From an uncultured Gemmatimonadota bacterium (GTDB taxonomy: Bacteria; Gemmatimonadota; Gemmatimonadetes; Gemmatimonadales; Gemmatimonadaceae), in the NCBI GenBank assembly GCA_902825965.1, contig CADEDA010000025.1, forward strand, positions 1-37,433: a stretch of DNA of 37,433 nt. Reading direction: 5' to 3'. Below are positions 25,901 to 33,127 of this stretch, in pieces. Numbering within the stretch: position 1 is the stretch's first letter; the number at the start of each line of letters is the position of its first letter. The position numbers were made by a program, and so were the translations under genes. The notes beneath the pieces were generated by a model. It was not told where the DNA came from. It was given only the letters and a program-made list of their open reading frames with translations, and did no database searches.

Positions 25901-26156
25901 CGGGCAGGACATCATCAACTACGCCAACGGCATCAACGGGCAGTTCGGCTTCCTCCTCGGGCAGGTCGAGGGACATCCGGCCCTGACCGCGCCCGTGCGC
26001 GAGCGCCTTGCGGAGCTCGAGCGGGAGTGGAGCGCACTGCGCGCCGAGGTCGAGGTGCTGGAGACGGTGGACGTGGCCGCGTTCAACCGGCTGTTGGAGC
26101 GCCTGAACATCCCGGGGCTCATCCTGCCGAAACCCAAGCCCAAGCCGATCATGTGA
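22971..26156 (+). CDS. Secreted sortilin/VPS10-like Asp-box beta-propeller protein
   Basis: The 1,061-residue protein begins with a signal peptide (LLSCILLVGVLPTAALGQ). I count about eleven Asp-box motifs (S/T-x-D-x-G-x-T-W). Examples are RTDDAGINW, RSTDQGRTW, RTKDGGATW, KSTDGGDTW, RSDDAGRSW, SLDGGRSW, RTTDRGTTW, TRDGGGTW and RSTDYGRNW. Together they form one or two large propellers as in sortilin/VPS10 and BNR glycosidases. A Gly-rich linker (GGGGFGGGGQ) then leads to a beta domain and a helical C-terminal region. No glycosidase catalytic residues can be fixed. I chose the ATG at 22971 as it gives the signal peptide; the frame extends upstream to 22866. Confidence 0.9.
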   Translation: MRLLSCILLVGVLPTAALGQAPAGTARGATRTDARTESRAESRPDSSVRDWAGMPWRNIGPSRGGRSVAVSGIPGQPLTYFAGYTGGGLWRTDDAGINWRNISDGSFRTGSIGAIAVAASDHNVLYVGTGEHPIRGQSSTYGDGVYRSTDQGRTWSHVGLTATRQIAAVRIHPSDPNVVYVAAQGDRWKGSADRGIYRTKDGGATWTLVLKGENATSGASDLSMDPTNPRILYAAFWDHQRQPWYVRSGGAGSGLWKSTDGGDTWTRLSQGLPKLMGKIGVAVSPANPDRVFAIVEAEQGGLYRSDDAGRSWRRLSGDRLIQTRSWYYMKVIADPANADVVWVLNAPVLRSIDGGATFATVPATHGDNHALWIDPSDSRRLINGNDGGASISLDGGRSWSSQDNQPTAQFYHVTVDDDFPYKLYSGQQDNSSVVIRSAGLGGAVTVRDWWNGAGCESANIGVSARDPRYVYGGCYQGLIDELDQTTGLTRDIMPWPEMNLTERTDSTRYRFNWTAPILVSQHDANVIYHGGNVLFRTTDRGTTWRPISPDLTKDDPARQGWGGGPITNEGAGGEVYGTIFVIHESRHDARTVYVGTDDGRVQLTRDGGGTWTDVTPPAAGDGLVNEIEVSPHDPATVWVAFRKDRVGDPTPHLFRSTDYGRNWTRHVDGLREGEPVRVVREDPVRRGLLFAGTETGAWFSVDNGTRWQPLTGMPVVPVTDLEVRHGDLIASTEGRAFWILDDLAPLRQWSAEVARAAVHLFEPRTATLLSGGGGFGGGGQARVGRNPPSGATVHYRLATAPDSTQAFSLEFLDSRGTVLRTYTNRSGTGATRLAPRAGLNAFTWDLRRDAPTSLQGVVLFGAPTGGGARVLPGRHQVRLTLGGTVQTRSFDVRQDPRLEPIAAAVLVERDSVANLLMQRIGEIHDAVLRVRDLKTQVGGIVSRTTNEPLADSIAAQGRVLTGKVDKLDPRMTTKAGNGQDIINYANGINGQFGFLLGQVEGHPALTAPVRERLAELEREWSALRAEVEVLETVDVAAFNRLLERLNIPGLILPKPKPKPIM

Positions 26157-26166
26157 GCGGGGATAC

Positions 26167-26202
26167 GACGAACGGGGCGCTCGGATGAGCGCCCCGTTCG
26201 TC
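26167..26202. terminator. 16-bp hairpin terminator between convergent genes
   Basis: GACGAACG... at 26167-26182 pairs perfectly with 26187-26202, loop GGAT. It lies ten bases after the Asp-box gene and 25 bases beyond the argD stop, so it may stop transcription from both sides. No T tract is present. Confidence 0.82.
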
Positions 26203-26227
26203 CATCCCCGTCCGTTGTCGCCGACGA

Positions 26228-27409
26228 TCAGCCGATCGCGGCCTCGAGCTTCTCGACGCCGAGCTTGAGGTCCTCACGCGTCATCACGAGCGGCGGCAAC
26301 AGCCGGAGCGTGTGGTCGCCCGCCGAGACGATCAACAGGCCATGGTCGAGTGCGCGCGCCACGACGTCCTTGGCCGGATCGGTGACGTCCACGCCCCACA
26401 TGAATCCCCGACCGCGCACCGCGCGCACCTTGGGCGAGCGCTGCTTGATCTTCTCGAGCTGGGTACCGAGCCACTTCCCTTCCTTCGCCACGTGCGCGAG
26501 CACGGTGGGATCGTTGAGCCGGTCGAAGACATGGTTCGCCACGTGCGCCACGAGCGGTCCGCCGCCGAAGGTCGTGCCGTGGTCGCCCGGCTGCATCACG
26601 TCCGCGACCCGCTTCGTCACCAGCACCGCGCCCATGGGCAGGCCGGCGGCCATCGGCTTGGCGATGGTGAGGAGGTCCGGCGTGATGCCGAACTGCTCGT
26701 ACGCGAAGAAGGTGCCGGTGCGGCCGTAGCCGCACTGGATCTCATCGAGGATCAACAGCACGTTTCGCTCGCTGGTGAGCGCCCGCAGTTCGCGCACGAA
26801 CCCCGGGTCGAGCACGCGTACGCCGCCCTCGCCCTGCACCGGCTCCAGGATGACGGCGCAGGTCGTCTCGTCCGTGATCACCCGCGCGAGTTCGTTGATG
26901 TCGCGTTCGTGGATGTGGATGCCGCCGGCCAACGGGCGGAAGGCGTGGCGGTACTGCGGGCGATCGGTGGCGGCGACCGTGCCGAACAGCCGCCCGTGGA
27001 ACGCACCGCGCAGCGAGATGATCTCGTGCTTCCCCACCCCGCCTTCGGTCTTCCCCCACTTGCGCGCGAGCTTGAACGCGCCCTCGTTGGCCTCCGCCCC
27101 CGAGTTGCAGAAGAACACGCGGTCGGCGAACGAGGCGGCCACCAGCTTGTCCGCGAGCCGCTCGCCCGGCTCCGTGCGGAACAGGTTCGAGACGTGGATG
27201 AGCCCGGTGTCGAGGGCCTCGAGCATCGCCTGCTTCACGCCGGCGTCGTTGTAGCCGAGCGCGTTGACGGCGATACCGGCGGCGAAGTCGAGCCACGCGG
27301 TGCCCTCGGCGCCATACAAGCGCACACCGTCGGCGCGCACGAGCTCCATCGGGGCGCGACGGTAGAGGCCGAGCAGGGCGTCGGTCTGGGGAGCGGCAGC
27401 AACGGTCAC
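26228..27409 (-). CDS. argD: Acetylornithine aminotransferase
   Basis: The 393-residue class III PLP aminotransferase converts N-acetylglutamate semialdehyde to N-acetylornithine with glutamate as donor. Seen motifs are [19 protein letters not shown] (phosphate binding), [13 protein letters not shown] (PLP-binding Asp), and the Schiff-base Lys in [11 protein letters not shown]. Length is typical (about 390-400). The GTG start overlaps the argB stop in a GTGA, so translation is coupled. The same family includes succinyldiaminopimelate and succinylornithine transaminases; the arg context favours ArgD. Confidence 0.95.
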   Translation of the reverse strand: MTVAAAPQTDALLGLYRRAPMELVRADGVRLYGAEGTAWLDFAAGIAVNALGYNDAGVKQAMLEALDTGLIHVSNLFRTEPGERLADKLVAASFADRVFFCNSGAEANEGAFKLARKWGKTEGGVGKHEIISLRGAFHGRLFGTVAATDRPQYRHAFRPLAGGIHIHERDINELARVITDETTCAVILEPVQGEGGVRVLDPGFVRELRALTSERNVLLILDEIQCGYGRTGTFFAYEQFGITPDLLTIAKPMAAGLPMGAVLVTKRVADVMQPGDHGTTFGGGPLVAHVANHVFDRLNDPTVLAHVAKEGKWLGTQLEKIKQRSPKVRAVRGRGFMWGVDVTDPAKDVVARALDHGLLIVSAGDHTLRLLPPLVMTREDLKLGVEKLEAAIG

Positions 27410-28278
27410 GGCAGGTCTCGCGTGGAGTGGTGATTGAGCAACACGGCCGTCCCGACCGTCGGGTCGATGAGGCCGTCGAGCGCGGCGATGCGCACCCGGC
27501 GCACGCCGTTCCGGAGGGCGAGCTGCGCCGCCTCGAGCTTCGCGCGCATCCCGCCCTGGACGACACCGCGGTCGACGAGGGCACTCACGCGCTCCGGGGG
27601 AAGCTCCTTGATGGGCGTGCCGTTCTCGAGCACGCCCGGCACATCGGCGATGAACAGCAGCTCGTCGGCCCCGAGGCTGGCAGCGATCGCGGCCGCCGCA
27701 TCGTCGCCGTTCACGTTCAGTCCCTCGCCGGTGGCCGAGGCCCGGTCACGCGCGAGCGGGGAGATGACCGGTACCCAGGCACCGTTCACGAGGTCCGCGA
27801 CGAGCGTGGCATCGGCGAACACGTCGCGCCCCACGCGTCCGAACTGCGGATCGGCGACGCGTGCCGTGAGCAATGAGCCGTCCTCGCCGCTCACCCCCAC
27901 CGCCCGGACGCCGGCGCTGATGAGTTGTGCGGTGACGCGCTTGTTCACCGTGCCCGAGAGCACCATGCGTACGGCGTCGAGGTCCGCGGCACTGGTCACG
28001 CGCCGTCCGCCGATGAAGGTCGGCTCGACCCCCATCTGCCGCTGCAGGGCCGTGACCTCGTCCCCACCGCCGTGGACGATGACGACGCGCGCGCCGGGAG
28101 TCTCGACCGCCTCGCGGATGAGCGGCATGAGGCGCGCCTCGCCCTGGGCGCGTCCGCCGATCTTCACGACGCGGATGAAGACCTCCGGCCCGGCGTGCGA
28201 GGCCACGTGCGCCGTCGCCGCGAGGCGCAGTCGCACCGCGACATGGTGGGGGTCCGAACGCCGACGTTGCCTCGTCAC
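27406..28278 (-). CDS. argB: Acetylglutamate kinase
   Basis: About 290 residues from the GTG at 28278. This enzyme phosphorylates N-acetylglutamate in the second committed step. Motifs are VVKIGG near residue 46 (phosphate Lys), VIVHGGGDEVT, the substrate part RRVTSAADLDAVRMVLSG, NKRVTAQLI, VGVSGEDGSLLTAR, and NVNGDDAAAAIAASLGA. An N-terminal extension of about 43 residues precedes the core. I used the GTG that overlaps the argC stop (GTGA), but GTG codons further down could be the true start and would give a more usual length of about 260. A LysZ-type kinase is a less likely alternative; no LysW carrier gene is near. Confidence 0.92.
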   Translation of the reverse strand: MTRQRRRSDPHHVAVRLRLAATAHVASHAGPEVFIRVVKIGGRAQGEARLMPLIREAVETPGARVVIVHGGGDEVTALQRQMGVEPTFIGGRRVTSAADLDAVRMVLSGTVNKRVTAQLISAGVRAVGVSGEDGSLLTARVADPQFGRVGRDVFADATLVADLVNGAWVPVISPLARDRASATGEGLNVNGDDAAAAIAASLGADELLFIADVPGVLENGTPIKELPPERVSALVDRGVVQGGMRAKLEAAQLALRNGVRRVRIAALDGLIDPTVGTAVLLNHHSTRDLP

Positions 28279-29234
28279 TGCGGCAGCCCCATCGGTTCCT
28301 CGAGTCCGAGCATGAGGTTCGCGTTCTGCAGGGCCTGCCCGGCCGCCCCCTTCATGAGGTTGTCGATGGCGCTGAAGACCTGCAGCGTCGGGGCCCGGAG
28401 TCCGTCCACCGCGCGCGCGGTGAGCCGCACGACATTGCGCCCGTTCACCTGCCGGAGTTCCGGCAGGTCCGGGGTCACTTCGATGAACGGCTCGCTCGCG
28501 TACTGCGCACGGAACGGCGCCAGCACGTCCGGGAGCGCGGCGCGGAGCGGCACCGTGATCGTCGAGAGGATGCCGCGTGCGACGGGCAACAGGTGCGGCG
28601 TGAACAGCAGCTCCACGTCCTTGCCCTCGACCATCGCACGCATCTCCTTCAGGTGCCGATGCGAGTTGCCGACCCCGTACGCGCGATAGTTCTCCGTGAT
28701 CTCGCCGAAGAGCAGGTCGAGGCGCGCCGTGAGTCCCGCGCCGGTCACGCCGCTCGACGCCTGGATGTTGATGACGGCGCCGGGTGCCACCAGGCCCTGC
28801 GTGAGCAGCGGCAGGATCGCGAGCAATGCCGACGTCGGGTAGCAGCCCGGATTGGCGACGACGGCGGCGCCCCGCACCGCATCGCGATTCCATTCAGTGA
28901 GGCCGTAGGGAATGCCGGTCGATGCGCCGTTGCCGATGCGGAGGTCCGCGGAGAGGTCGACGACCTTCACGCCCGCCTCGCGCGCGCGCGCCACCCACTC
29001 GGCGCTCGCCCCGTGCGGCAGCGCAGAGAAGGCGAGTTTCGCGCGATCCAGGTCGATCGCGTCGGCTGCGTCGAACGTGACGCTGCCACCACCCGGCAGG
29101 AAGGCGGTTTCTCCCTTCTGCGAGTTGGCGGTGGCGTAGGCGAGCGAGAGTCGCGGATGCCGCAGGATGAGCGCGCAGAGCTCGCGTCCGGCGTAGCCGG
29201 AGGCGCCGAGCACGCCGACTGGAATCTTATGCAC
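28275..29234 (-). CDS. argC: N-acetyl-gamma-glutamyl-phosphate reductase
   Basis: The 319-residue enzyme reduces N-acetylglutamyl phosphate with NADPH. GVLGASGYAGRELC is the NADPH-binding loop, ANPGCYPTSALLAI holds the active-site Cys, and SSGVTGAG and HRHLKEM are substrate-side motifs. I chose the GTG at 29234 because it yields the normal start (HKIPVGVLGASG) and matches the predicted transcription start; a TTG at 29258 is the alternative. It is the first gene of a leftward argC-argB-argD unit joined by 4-base GTGA overlaps. Confidence 0.95.
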   Translation of the reverse strand: MHKIPVGVLGASGYAGRELCALILRHPRLSLAYATANSQKGETAFLPGGGSVTFDAADAIDLDRAKLAFSALPHGASAEWVARAREAGVKVVDLSADLRIGNGASTGIPYGLTEWNRDAVRGAAVVANPGCYPTSALLAILPLLTQGLVAPGAVINIQASSGVTGAGLTARLDLLFGEITENYRAYGVGNSHRHLKEMRAMVEGKDVELLFTPHLLPVARGILSTITVPLRAALPDVLAPFRAQYASEPFIEVTPDLPELRQVNGRNVVRLTARAVDGLRAPTLQVFSAIDNLMKGAAGQALQNANLMLGLEEPMGLPQ

Positions 29235-29269
29235 GATTAATGCATAGTAATGCCGCAACCTCCTGTCAA
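29228..29269 (-). promoter_or_regulatory. argC promoter with candidate ArgR operator
   Basis: On the minus strand a perfect -35 TTGACA (29269-29264) is followed, after 17 bases, by TATGCA (29246-29241). The predicted start of transcription then falls on or next to the GTG start at 29234, giving a leaderless mRNA. TGCAT-AGTA-ATGCC (29241-29254) matches the form of an ARG box (two half-sites around a 4-base centre) and overlaps the -10. A second palindrome, TATGCA...TGCATA (29228-29246), shares its right arm. Confidence 0.65.
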
Positions 29270-29329
29270 CGGCATTCCTCCCGCGCCGCGTCCGCCGGTG
29301 CTAGACTGAGACAACCCGGAGAACCCGCT

Positions 29330-29794
29330 GTGACCGTCAGCAAGCGCGAGCGCCAACACGCGATCCTGGAACTCATCTCGCAACGCGTCGTCGCGTCGCA
29401 GGAGGACCTGCGGCAGCTCCTGCTCAAGCGGGGTTGGGACGTCACGCAATCCACGCTCTCCCGTGACCTGCGCGACCTGCGGATCGCCCGCGTGCCGACC
29501 GACCAAGGACTGCGCTACGTGGTGGCCGAGGGAGGCGGCGAGGACGCCGCCCGGGCGCCACTGTCGTCGATCCTGCCGCAACTCTTCGTCCGCCTGGAGT
29601 CCGTCAGCCACATGGTGGTGCTCAAGACCGTGAGTGGCGGCGCCCAGACCGTGGCACACGCGCTCGACCGCGAGGCCAGCGCCGACATCCTGGGTACCAT
29701 CGCCGGCGACGACACCATCCTCATGATCTGCCGGAGCGAGGGCGCGCGTGAGCGCGTCGCCAAGCGCCTCTCTGCCCTCGGCCGCCGGCCGTAG
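29330..29794 (+). CDS. argR: Arginine repressor
   Basis: The 154-residue regulator has the ArgR N-terminal winged helix (about 5-70, with SQEDLRQLLLKRGWDVTQSTLSRDLRDL) and the C-terminal arginine-binding and hexamerisation domain, ending with DILGTIAGDDTILMICRS, where the GDD turn binds arginine. Length matches the family. The GTG at 29330 is preceded by CCCGGAGAA. It is divergent from argC and lies upstream of argH. In this setting it likely represses both arms when arginine is plentiful. TAGACT at 29302-29307 is a possible -10 for its own promoter. Confidence 0.95.
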   Translation: MTVSKRERQHAILELISQRVVASQEDLRQLLLKRGWDVTQSTLSRDLRDLRIARVPTDQGLRYVVAEGGGEDAARAPLSSILPQLFVRLESVSHMVVLKTVSGGAQTVAHALDREASADILGTIAGDDTILMICRSEGARERVAKRLSALGRRP

Positions 29795-29809
29795 GCGGAA
29801 GCACTGCAG

Positions 29810-29833
29810 TTCGCATAGTTATGCGTGTACTAT
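29810..29833 (+). promoter_or_regulatory. Candidate ArgR operator and argH promoter
   Basis: CGCAT-AGTT-ATGCG (29812-29825), within an 18-base palindrome at 29810-29827, has the same half-site plus AGTN centre as the site at argC. TACTAT at 29828-29833 is a fair -10 box directly after it, so bound ArgR would cover the -35/spacer region. This gives argH an arginine-controlled promoter separate from argR. Confidence 0.6.
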
Positions 29834-29899
29834 TCTCGCTGCGACAAGCGCCGGGGCCGTCTCGGCCCACCGGGGCGACGACGTGAACCCATTTCCCTG

Positions 29900-29922
29900 G
29901 CGGGCCCTGCGGCCCGCGTGAG
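29900..29922 (+). other. Hairpin next to the argH ribosome binding site
   Basis: GCGGGCC (29900-29906) pairs with GGCCCGC (29911-29917) around CTGC, and the Shine-Dalgarno TGAGG follows within one or two bases. It could limit ribosome access or only reflect GC-rich DNA. Confidence 0.35.
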
Positions 29923-29928
29923 GTGCCA

Positions 29929-31311
29929 GTGGCAGAAGGTCAGGATCACAAGCTGTGGGGCGGGCGGTTCGCGGGTGGGCCGGCGCCGGCGCTCGAGGCA
30001 GTCAACCGATCGATCGGGACCGACATCCGGTTGTGGCCCTTCGACATCCAGCTCTCCAAGGCCTGGTCCGCTGCGCTCGGCACCGCGGGCGTGCTCACCG
30101 CGGCGGATGTGGCGGCGATCCAGGCAGGTCTCGATCGCGTGGCGGCGCGGATCGGCGCAGGCGAAGCACCGCTGGCCTCGGACGAGGACGTACACACCTT
30201 CGTGGACCGCCTGCTGCATCAGGAAGCGGGGGAGCCCGCCGGGCGCCTCCACACCGGGCGGTCGCGCAACGACCAGGTCGCAACCGGCACGCGTCTCTGG
30301 ACCATGGATGCGCTCGCGCGCGTCGACGGCCTGCTGCTCCAGCTGCAGCAGGTGCTCGTGGAGCAGGCGGAGGCACAGGTGGAGGCGATCATGCCGGCCT
30401 ACACGCATCTGCAGCGGGCCCAGCCGGTCTCGGTCGCCCACTGGCTGCTCGCGCACTTTTGGGCGCTCTCGCGGGACCGCACGCGGATCGCCGCCGCGCG
30501 CCGCAGCGCCGCGGTGCTGCCGCTCGGCAGCGGCGCCATCGCGGGATCGGCGTTCTCGGTGCCGCGCACGCAGTTGCAGCGCGACCTTGGATTCGACTCG
30601 GTGTCGCCGAACTCCATCGACGCCGTCGGCGACCGCGACTTCATTGCGGACACGCTGTACGCACTCACGCTGGTCGGCACCCATCTCTCGCGCATCGCGG
30701 AGGATCTGATCCTGTTCGGGTCCAGCGAGTTCGGGTTCGTCCGCTTCGGCGACGCCTACTCGACCGGGTCATCGATGATGCCGCAGAAGCGGAACCCCGA
30801 CGCCCTCGAATTGGCTCGCGGCTCAGGCGCCCGCATGCTCGGCGACCTCACGACGCTGCTGGTGACGCTCAAGGGATTGCCGAGTGGCTACAACAAGGAC
30901 CTGCAAGAGGACAAACGGAACCTCTTCGATGCCGTTGATGGCATGACACTCTTGCTGCCGGCGGTCGCTGGCTCAGTGGCCACACTGACCTTCGATCGCG
31001 TGCGAATGCGCGCAGCGGTGAACGGGGCGATGATGGCCACCGACCTCGCAGACTACTTGGTGCGGAAGCGCGTGACGTTCCGCGATGCGCACGGTGCCGT
31101 TGGGCGTCTCGTGCGTGAAGCTGAGGAGAAAGGCGTCGATCTCGCCGAGCTGCCGATCGCGAGCTTCCGCGCGGCACATTCGGCCTTCGCTGATGATGTT
31201 CTGGCCGAGCTTCGACCCGAGACGTCGTTGAGTCATCGCGAAATCGAAGGCGGCACCGGGCCTCAGGCGGTCCGAACTCAGCTTGAGGCTGCCCGCGCCC
31301 TTCTCCGCTGA
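29929..31311 (+). CDS. argH: Argininosuccinate lyase
   Basis: The 460-residue enzyme splits argininosuccinate into arginine and fumarate, the last step of arginine synthesis. Motifs are LWGGRFAGG at the start, HTGRSRNDQVATGTRLW, the TxLQRAQP loop (AYTHLQRAQPVSVAHW) with the catalytic His, and the superfamily signature GSSMMPQKRNPDALE. I prefer the GTG at 29929, five bases after TGAGG; a GTG at 29923 adds two residues. Third-position GC drops in the last ~400 bases compared with the first part, and the AT-rich islet follows. argG is not in the window. Confidence 0.94.
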   Translation: MAEGQDHKLWGGRFAGGPAPALEAVNRSIGTDIRLWPFDIQLSKAWSAALGTAGVLTAADVAAIQAGLDRVAARIGAGEAPLASDEDVHTFVDRLLHQEAGEPAGRLHTGRSRNDQVATGTRLWTMDALARVDGLLLQLQQVLVEQAEAQVEAIMPAYTHLQRAQPVSVAHWLLAHFWALSRDRTRIAAARRSAAVLPLGSGAIAGSAFSVPRTQLQRDLGFDSVSPNSIDAVGDRDFIADTLYALTLVGTHLSRIAEDLILFGSSEFGFVRFGDAYSTGSSMMPQKRNPDALELARGSGARMLGDLTTLLVTLKGLPSGYNKDLQEDKRNLFDAVDGMTLLLPAVAGSVATLTFDRVRMRAAVNGAMMATDLADYLVRKRVTFRDAHGAVGRLVREAEEKGVDLAELPIASFRAAHSAFADDVLAELRPETSLSHREIEGGTGPQAVRTQLEAARALLR

Positions 31312-31543
31312 CGATCGGGCCTTAGAACGCGCGGTCGGCTGTAAGTTATTGAAATGCAGCGCATTACATTGTACATTCTGAGCAAGTATTTTTCTACATT
31401 GTTTCAACAATAATTCAGCCACTCTTGAGAATTATTGTTTCCGCAACTGAGAACTCAAAGTTTGACGGATTGCGCTCGTACCGCAAATGCCTCACCATCA
31501 ATAGTTTACCGGCCCGTATTAATTCTTTGTCCCGAGTATTCAA
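31312..31543 (+). other. AT-rich intergenic islet
   Basis: About 232 bases of distinctly AT-rich DNA in a GC-rich genome. It includes TACATTGT at 31365-31372 and again at 31395-31402 (30 bases apart), plus a third TACATT at 31372-31377, and the inverted repeat listed separately. No gene or RNA was recognised. It probably holds the promoter and operator of the small HTH gene at 31544. Confidence 0.6.
31406..31439. repeat. 11-bp perfect AT-rich inverted repeat with an overlapping alternative hairpin
   Basis: AACAATAATTC at 31406-31416 pairs with GAATTATTGTT at 31429-31439, loop 12 bases. The left arm can also pair with ATTGTT at 31398-31403, so two exclusive structures are possible. It could be a terminator of argH, or an operator. 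Confidence 0.6.
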
Positions 31544-31912
31544 GTGCGAGCCGTCACCACTGCGACCGCTGCTGTTGCACTAGGAGTTGACCGAAAGACA
31601 CTCGACAACGCGATCGCACGGCTTGGCGACGCGGTTGTGCCTCGTGGCAAGCAGGGACTGGAACGGCGCGTGCCAGCTAACCTATTACCTGTCATTGCGT
31701 TGGCGCTTGAGATCTCGCACCAGTTCGAGACGCCGCTCAAGCGTGCCTTCGATATCGCATCGCGTCTGAGCAGCGGGGAGCGGATTCTTGGCCCGCTTCG
31801 GCTCTCGGCGGATCTCGCGTCGATCGAGGCCGAGATTGCGCACCGTCTGGAGACGGCTATCGAGACGGTTGTCCGTCGGCCGCGAGGCCGCCCTCCTCGG
31901 CGCGCCTACTGA
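31544..31912 (+). CDS. Small HTH protein with C-terminal AT-hook-like tail
   Basis: The 122-residue protein has an N-terminal helix-turn-helix-like part (TTATAAVALGVDRKTLDNAI followed by basic RGKQGLERRVP). A helical middle (about 45-105) comes next. The C-terminal tail RRPRGRPPRRAY contains PRGRPP, an AT-hook core. I did not match it to a named family. It begins with GTG, and its GC content is lower than the genome average. AT-rich DNA directly upstream would be a natural target. No partner gene is near; the strand-opposed cold-shock gene follows. Confidence 0.62.
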   Translation: MRAVTTATAAVALGVDRKTLDNAIARLGDAVVPRGKQGLERRVPANLLPVIALALEISHQFETPLKRAFDIASRLSSGERILGPLRLSADLASIEAEIAHRLETAIETVVRRPRGRPPRRAY

Positions 31913-31953
31913 GCCTCTGGCGCATCCGAGGTGGTCGGGGTGGTCATCGATGG

Positions 31954-31993
31954 CCGAAAACGAAAGGCGCCCGGAGCCGAAGCTCCGGGCGCC
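31954..31993 (-). terminator. Rho-independent terminator of the leftward cold-shock gene
   Basis: A 12-bp perfect GC stem (31966-31977 with 31982-31993, loop CGAA) is followed on the minus strand by a T-rich run (TTTCGTTTTCGG). This is the clearest intrinsic terminator in the window and sits 22 bases past the cold-shock stop. Confidence 0.9.
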
Positions 31994-32014
31994 CGTCGAT
32001 TGTGCCGGCGTGGC

Positions 32015-32224
32015 TTACGAAACCTTCGAGACGTTCTCGGCAGCCGGGCCCTTGGCCCCCTGCACGATGTCGAACTCGACGGAGTCGCCCTCGGCGAGCG
32101 ACTTGAAGCCGGAACCCTGGATCGCGCTGTAGTGCACGAAGCAATCCTTGGTGCCGTTGTCGGGGGTGATGAACCCGAAGCCCTTCGCATCGTTGAACCA
32201 CTTCACCTTGCCGGTCGTACGCAT
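32015..32224 (-). CDS. csp: Cold-shock domain protein (second copy)
   Basis: The 69-residue protein is a full cold-shock domain with RNP1 KGFGFI and RNP2 CFVHYSAI, both intact. AGGAGTAGGG directly before the ATG is a strong ribosome binding site. It should act as a nucleic-acid chaperone like its paralogue at 12969. The 322-base stretch before it may carry a long 5' leader, as often seen in cold-shock genes. Confidence 0.96.
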   Translation of the reverse strand: MRTTGKVKWFNDAKGFGFITPDNGTKDCFVHYSAIQGSGFKSLAEGDSVEFDIVQGAKGPAAENVSKVS

Positions 32225-32546
32225 TCCCTACTCCTGATTTTGTTGATTGTCGCCGGGAGCGGAACGCGCCGACCCTGCACAATCGAGCTCACGGGACGAA
32301 AATGATCCCCCGTGCTGGACCATCCCTTGGAGAGCCCAAGGGACAATGGGAAACCTAGGTCAGCCGAGGCAAGGCCGCAATAGCAGGCGATTTCCGCCAG
32401 TACCCGAACCCTGCCTGCCCCGGTGCCAGGCACCGGGAGCGGCTCGCGCGTTCGTCCCCGGCTGACGTGCAGGGACTCCCGGCCAGACCCCGACGCAACC
32501 GACGGCCGGCCGGCGCCTGACGGGCGGACCGGCCCAGGCGAGCGGC
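32225..32546 (-). other. Gene-free stretch upstream of the second cold-shock gene
   Basis: No supported gene in 322 bases. It holds a 7-bp hairpin (32324-32330 with 32336-32342) and a 19-base GC-rich palindrome (32419-32437) that could be the terminator of the leftward gene ending at 32547. The rest may be the promoter and leader of the cold-shock gene; I cannot place a promoter with confidence. Confidence 0.5.
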
Positions 32547-33014
32547 CTAGGGGAGCGGCGTCGGTTCGCTCGCTTCTCCCACCTTCTTGTAGCCCGTGAC
32601 ATAGTAGGGCGTGTCGCCGAAGCAGCTGGTGGGCACCCCGCGGTGCTCGTCGTAGGTCAACGCGAGCCGGCCTTCCCCCATCTCCTCCGTCATCGCGAGC
32701 GCGAGCGAGTCGCTGCGGATGGTGAAGGTGAAGATCTCGGGCGACACCCCCGGAGCGGTCGCCATCGCGAGTTCACCCTCCCATGTCTTGCAGAGCCACC
32801 CCTTCTTGGAAAGCTTCTGCACGTACCCGGTCCGCACGCCCGAGGAGTAGGTGTAGTTCAGTGCGACCCCCGCCCAGATGGTGACGATCAGGAAGGGAAG
32901 GCCGAGCAGGGTCAGCAGCGTCAGCTTTCCCCAGTGGCGGCGCGCGAAGCCGGGCGATGGCGCGGCAGGCGCGGGCGCGGCGGGGGCGGCGGACGTCGAA
33001 TCGGGACCGGTCAT
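32547..33014 (-). CDS. Conserved single-pass membrane protein of unknown function
   Basis: The 155-residue protein has an Ala/Pro-rich cytoplasmic start, one membrane segment ([20 protein letters not shown], about 32-51), then a soluble domain with [25 protein letters not shown] and [19 protein letters not shown]. Similar proteins are widespread in Bacteroidetes and Proteobacteria, sometimes mislabelled as 6-phosphogluconate dehydrogenase; there is no dehydrogenase motif here. Two conserved Cys (in WLCKT and TSCFG) could form a disulfide if the domain is outside the cytoplasm. It is divergent from ispG. Confidence 0.75.
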   Translation of the reverse strand: MTGPDSTSAAPAAPAPAAPSPGFARRHWGKLTLLTLLGLPFLIVTIWAGVALNYTYSSGVRTGYVQKLSKKGWLCKTWEGELAMATAPGVSPEIFTFTIRSDSLALAMTEEMGEGRLALTYDEHRGVPTSCFGDTPYYVTGYKKVGEASEPTPLP

Positions 33015-33127
33015 CGGGGGACCTGAAGGGAGGGAGGAAACGCGCGACCGGTGGTAAGTTGTTATGTCGAAGGCGCCGTCGCGAGTGCCGCGCGGTGCGC
33101 CCCTCCCTGCCCTTCCCCGCCCTGCCT

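Noticed and set aside
23820-25976. Open frame of 718 codons on the minus strand
   Set aside because: Antisense to the Asp-box protein; the repeats of that gene explain it.
27406-28278. LysW-dependent amino-group-carrier pathway (LysZ-type kinase)
   Set aside because: No LysW-like carrier gene is adjacent, and ArgC, ArgD and ArgH with ArgR fit ordinary arginine synthesis.
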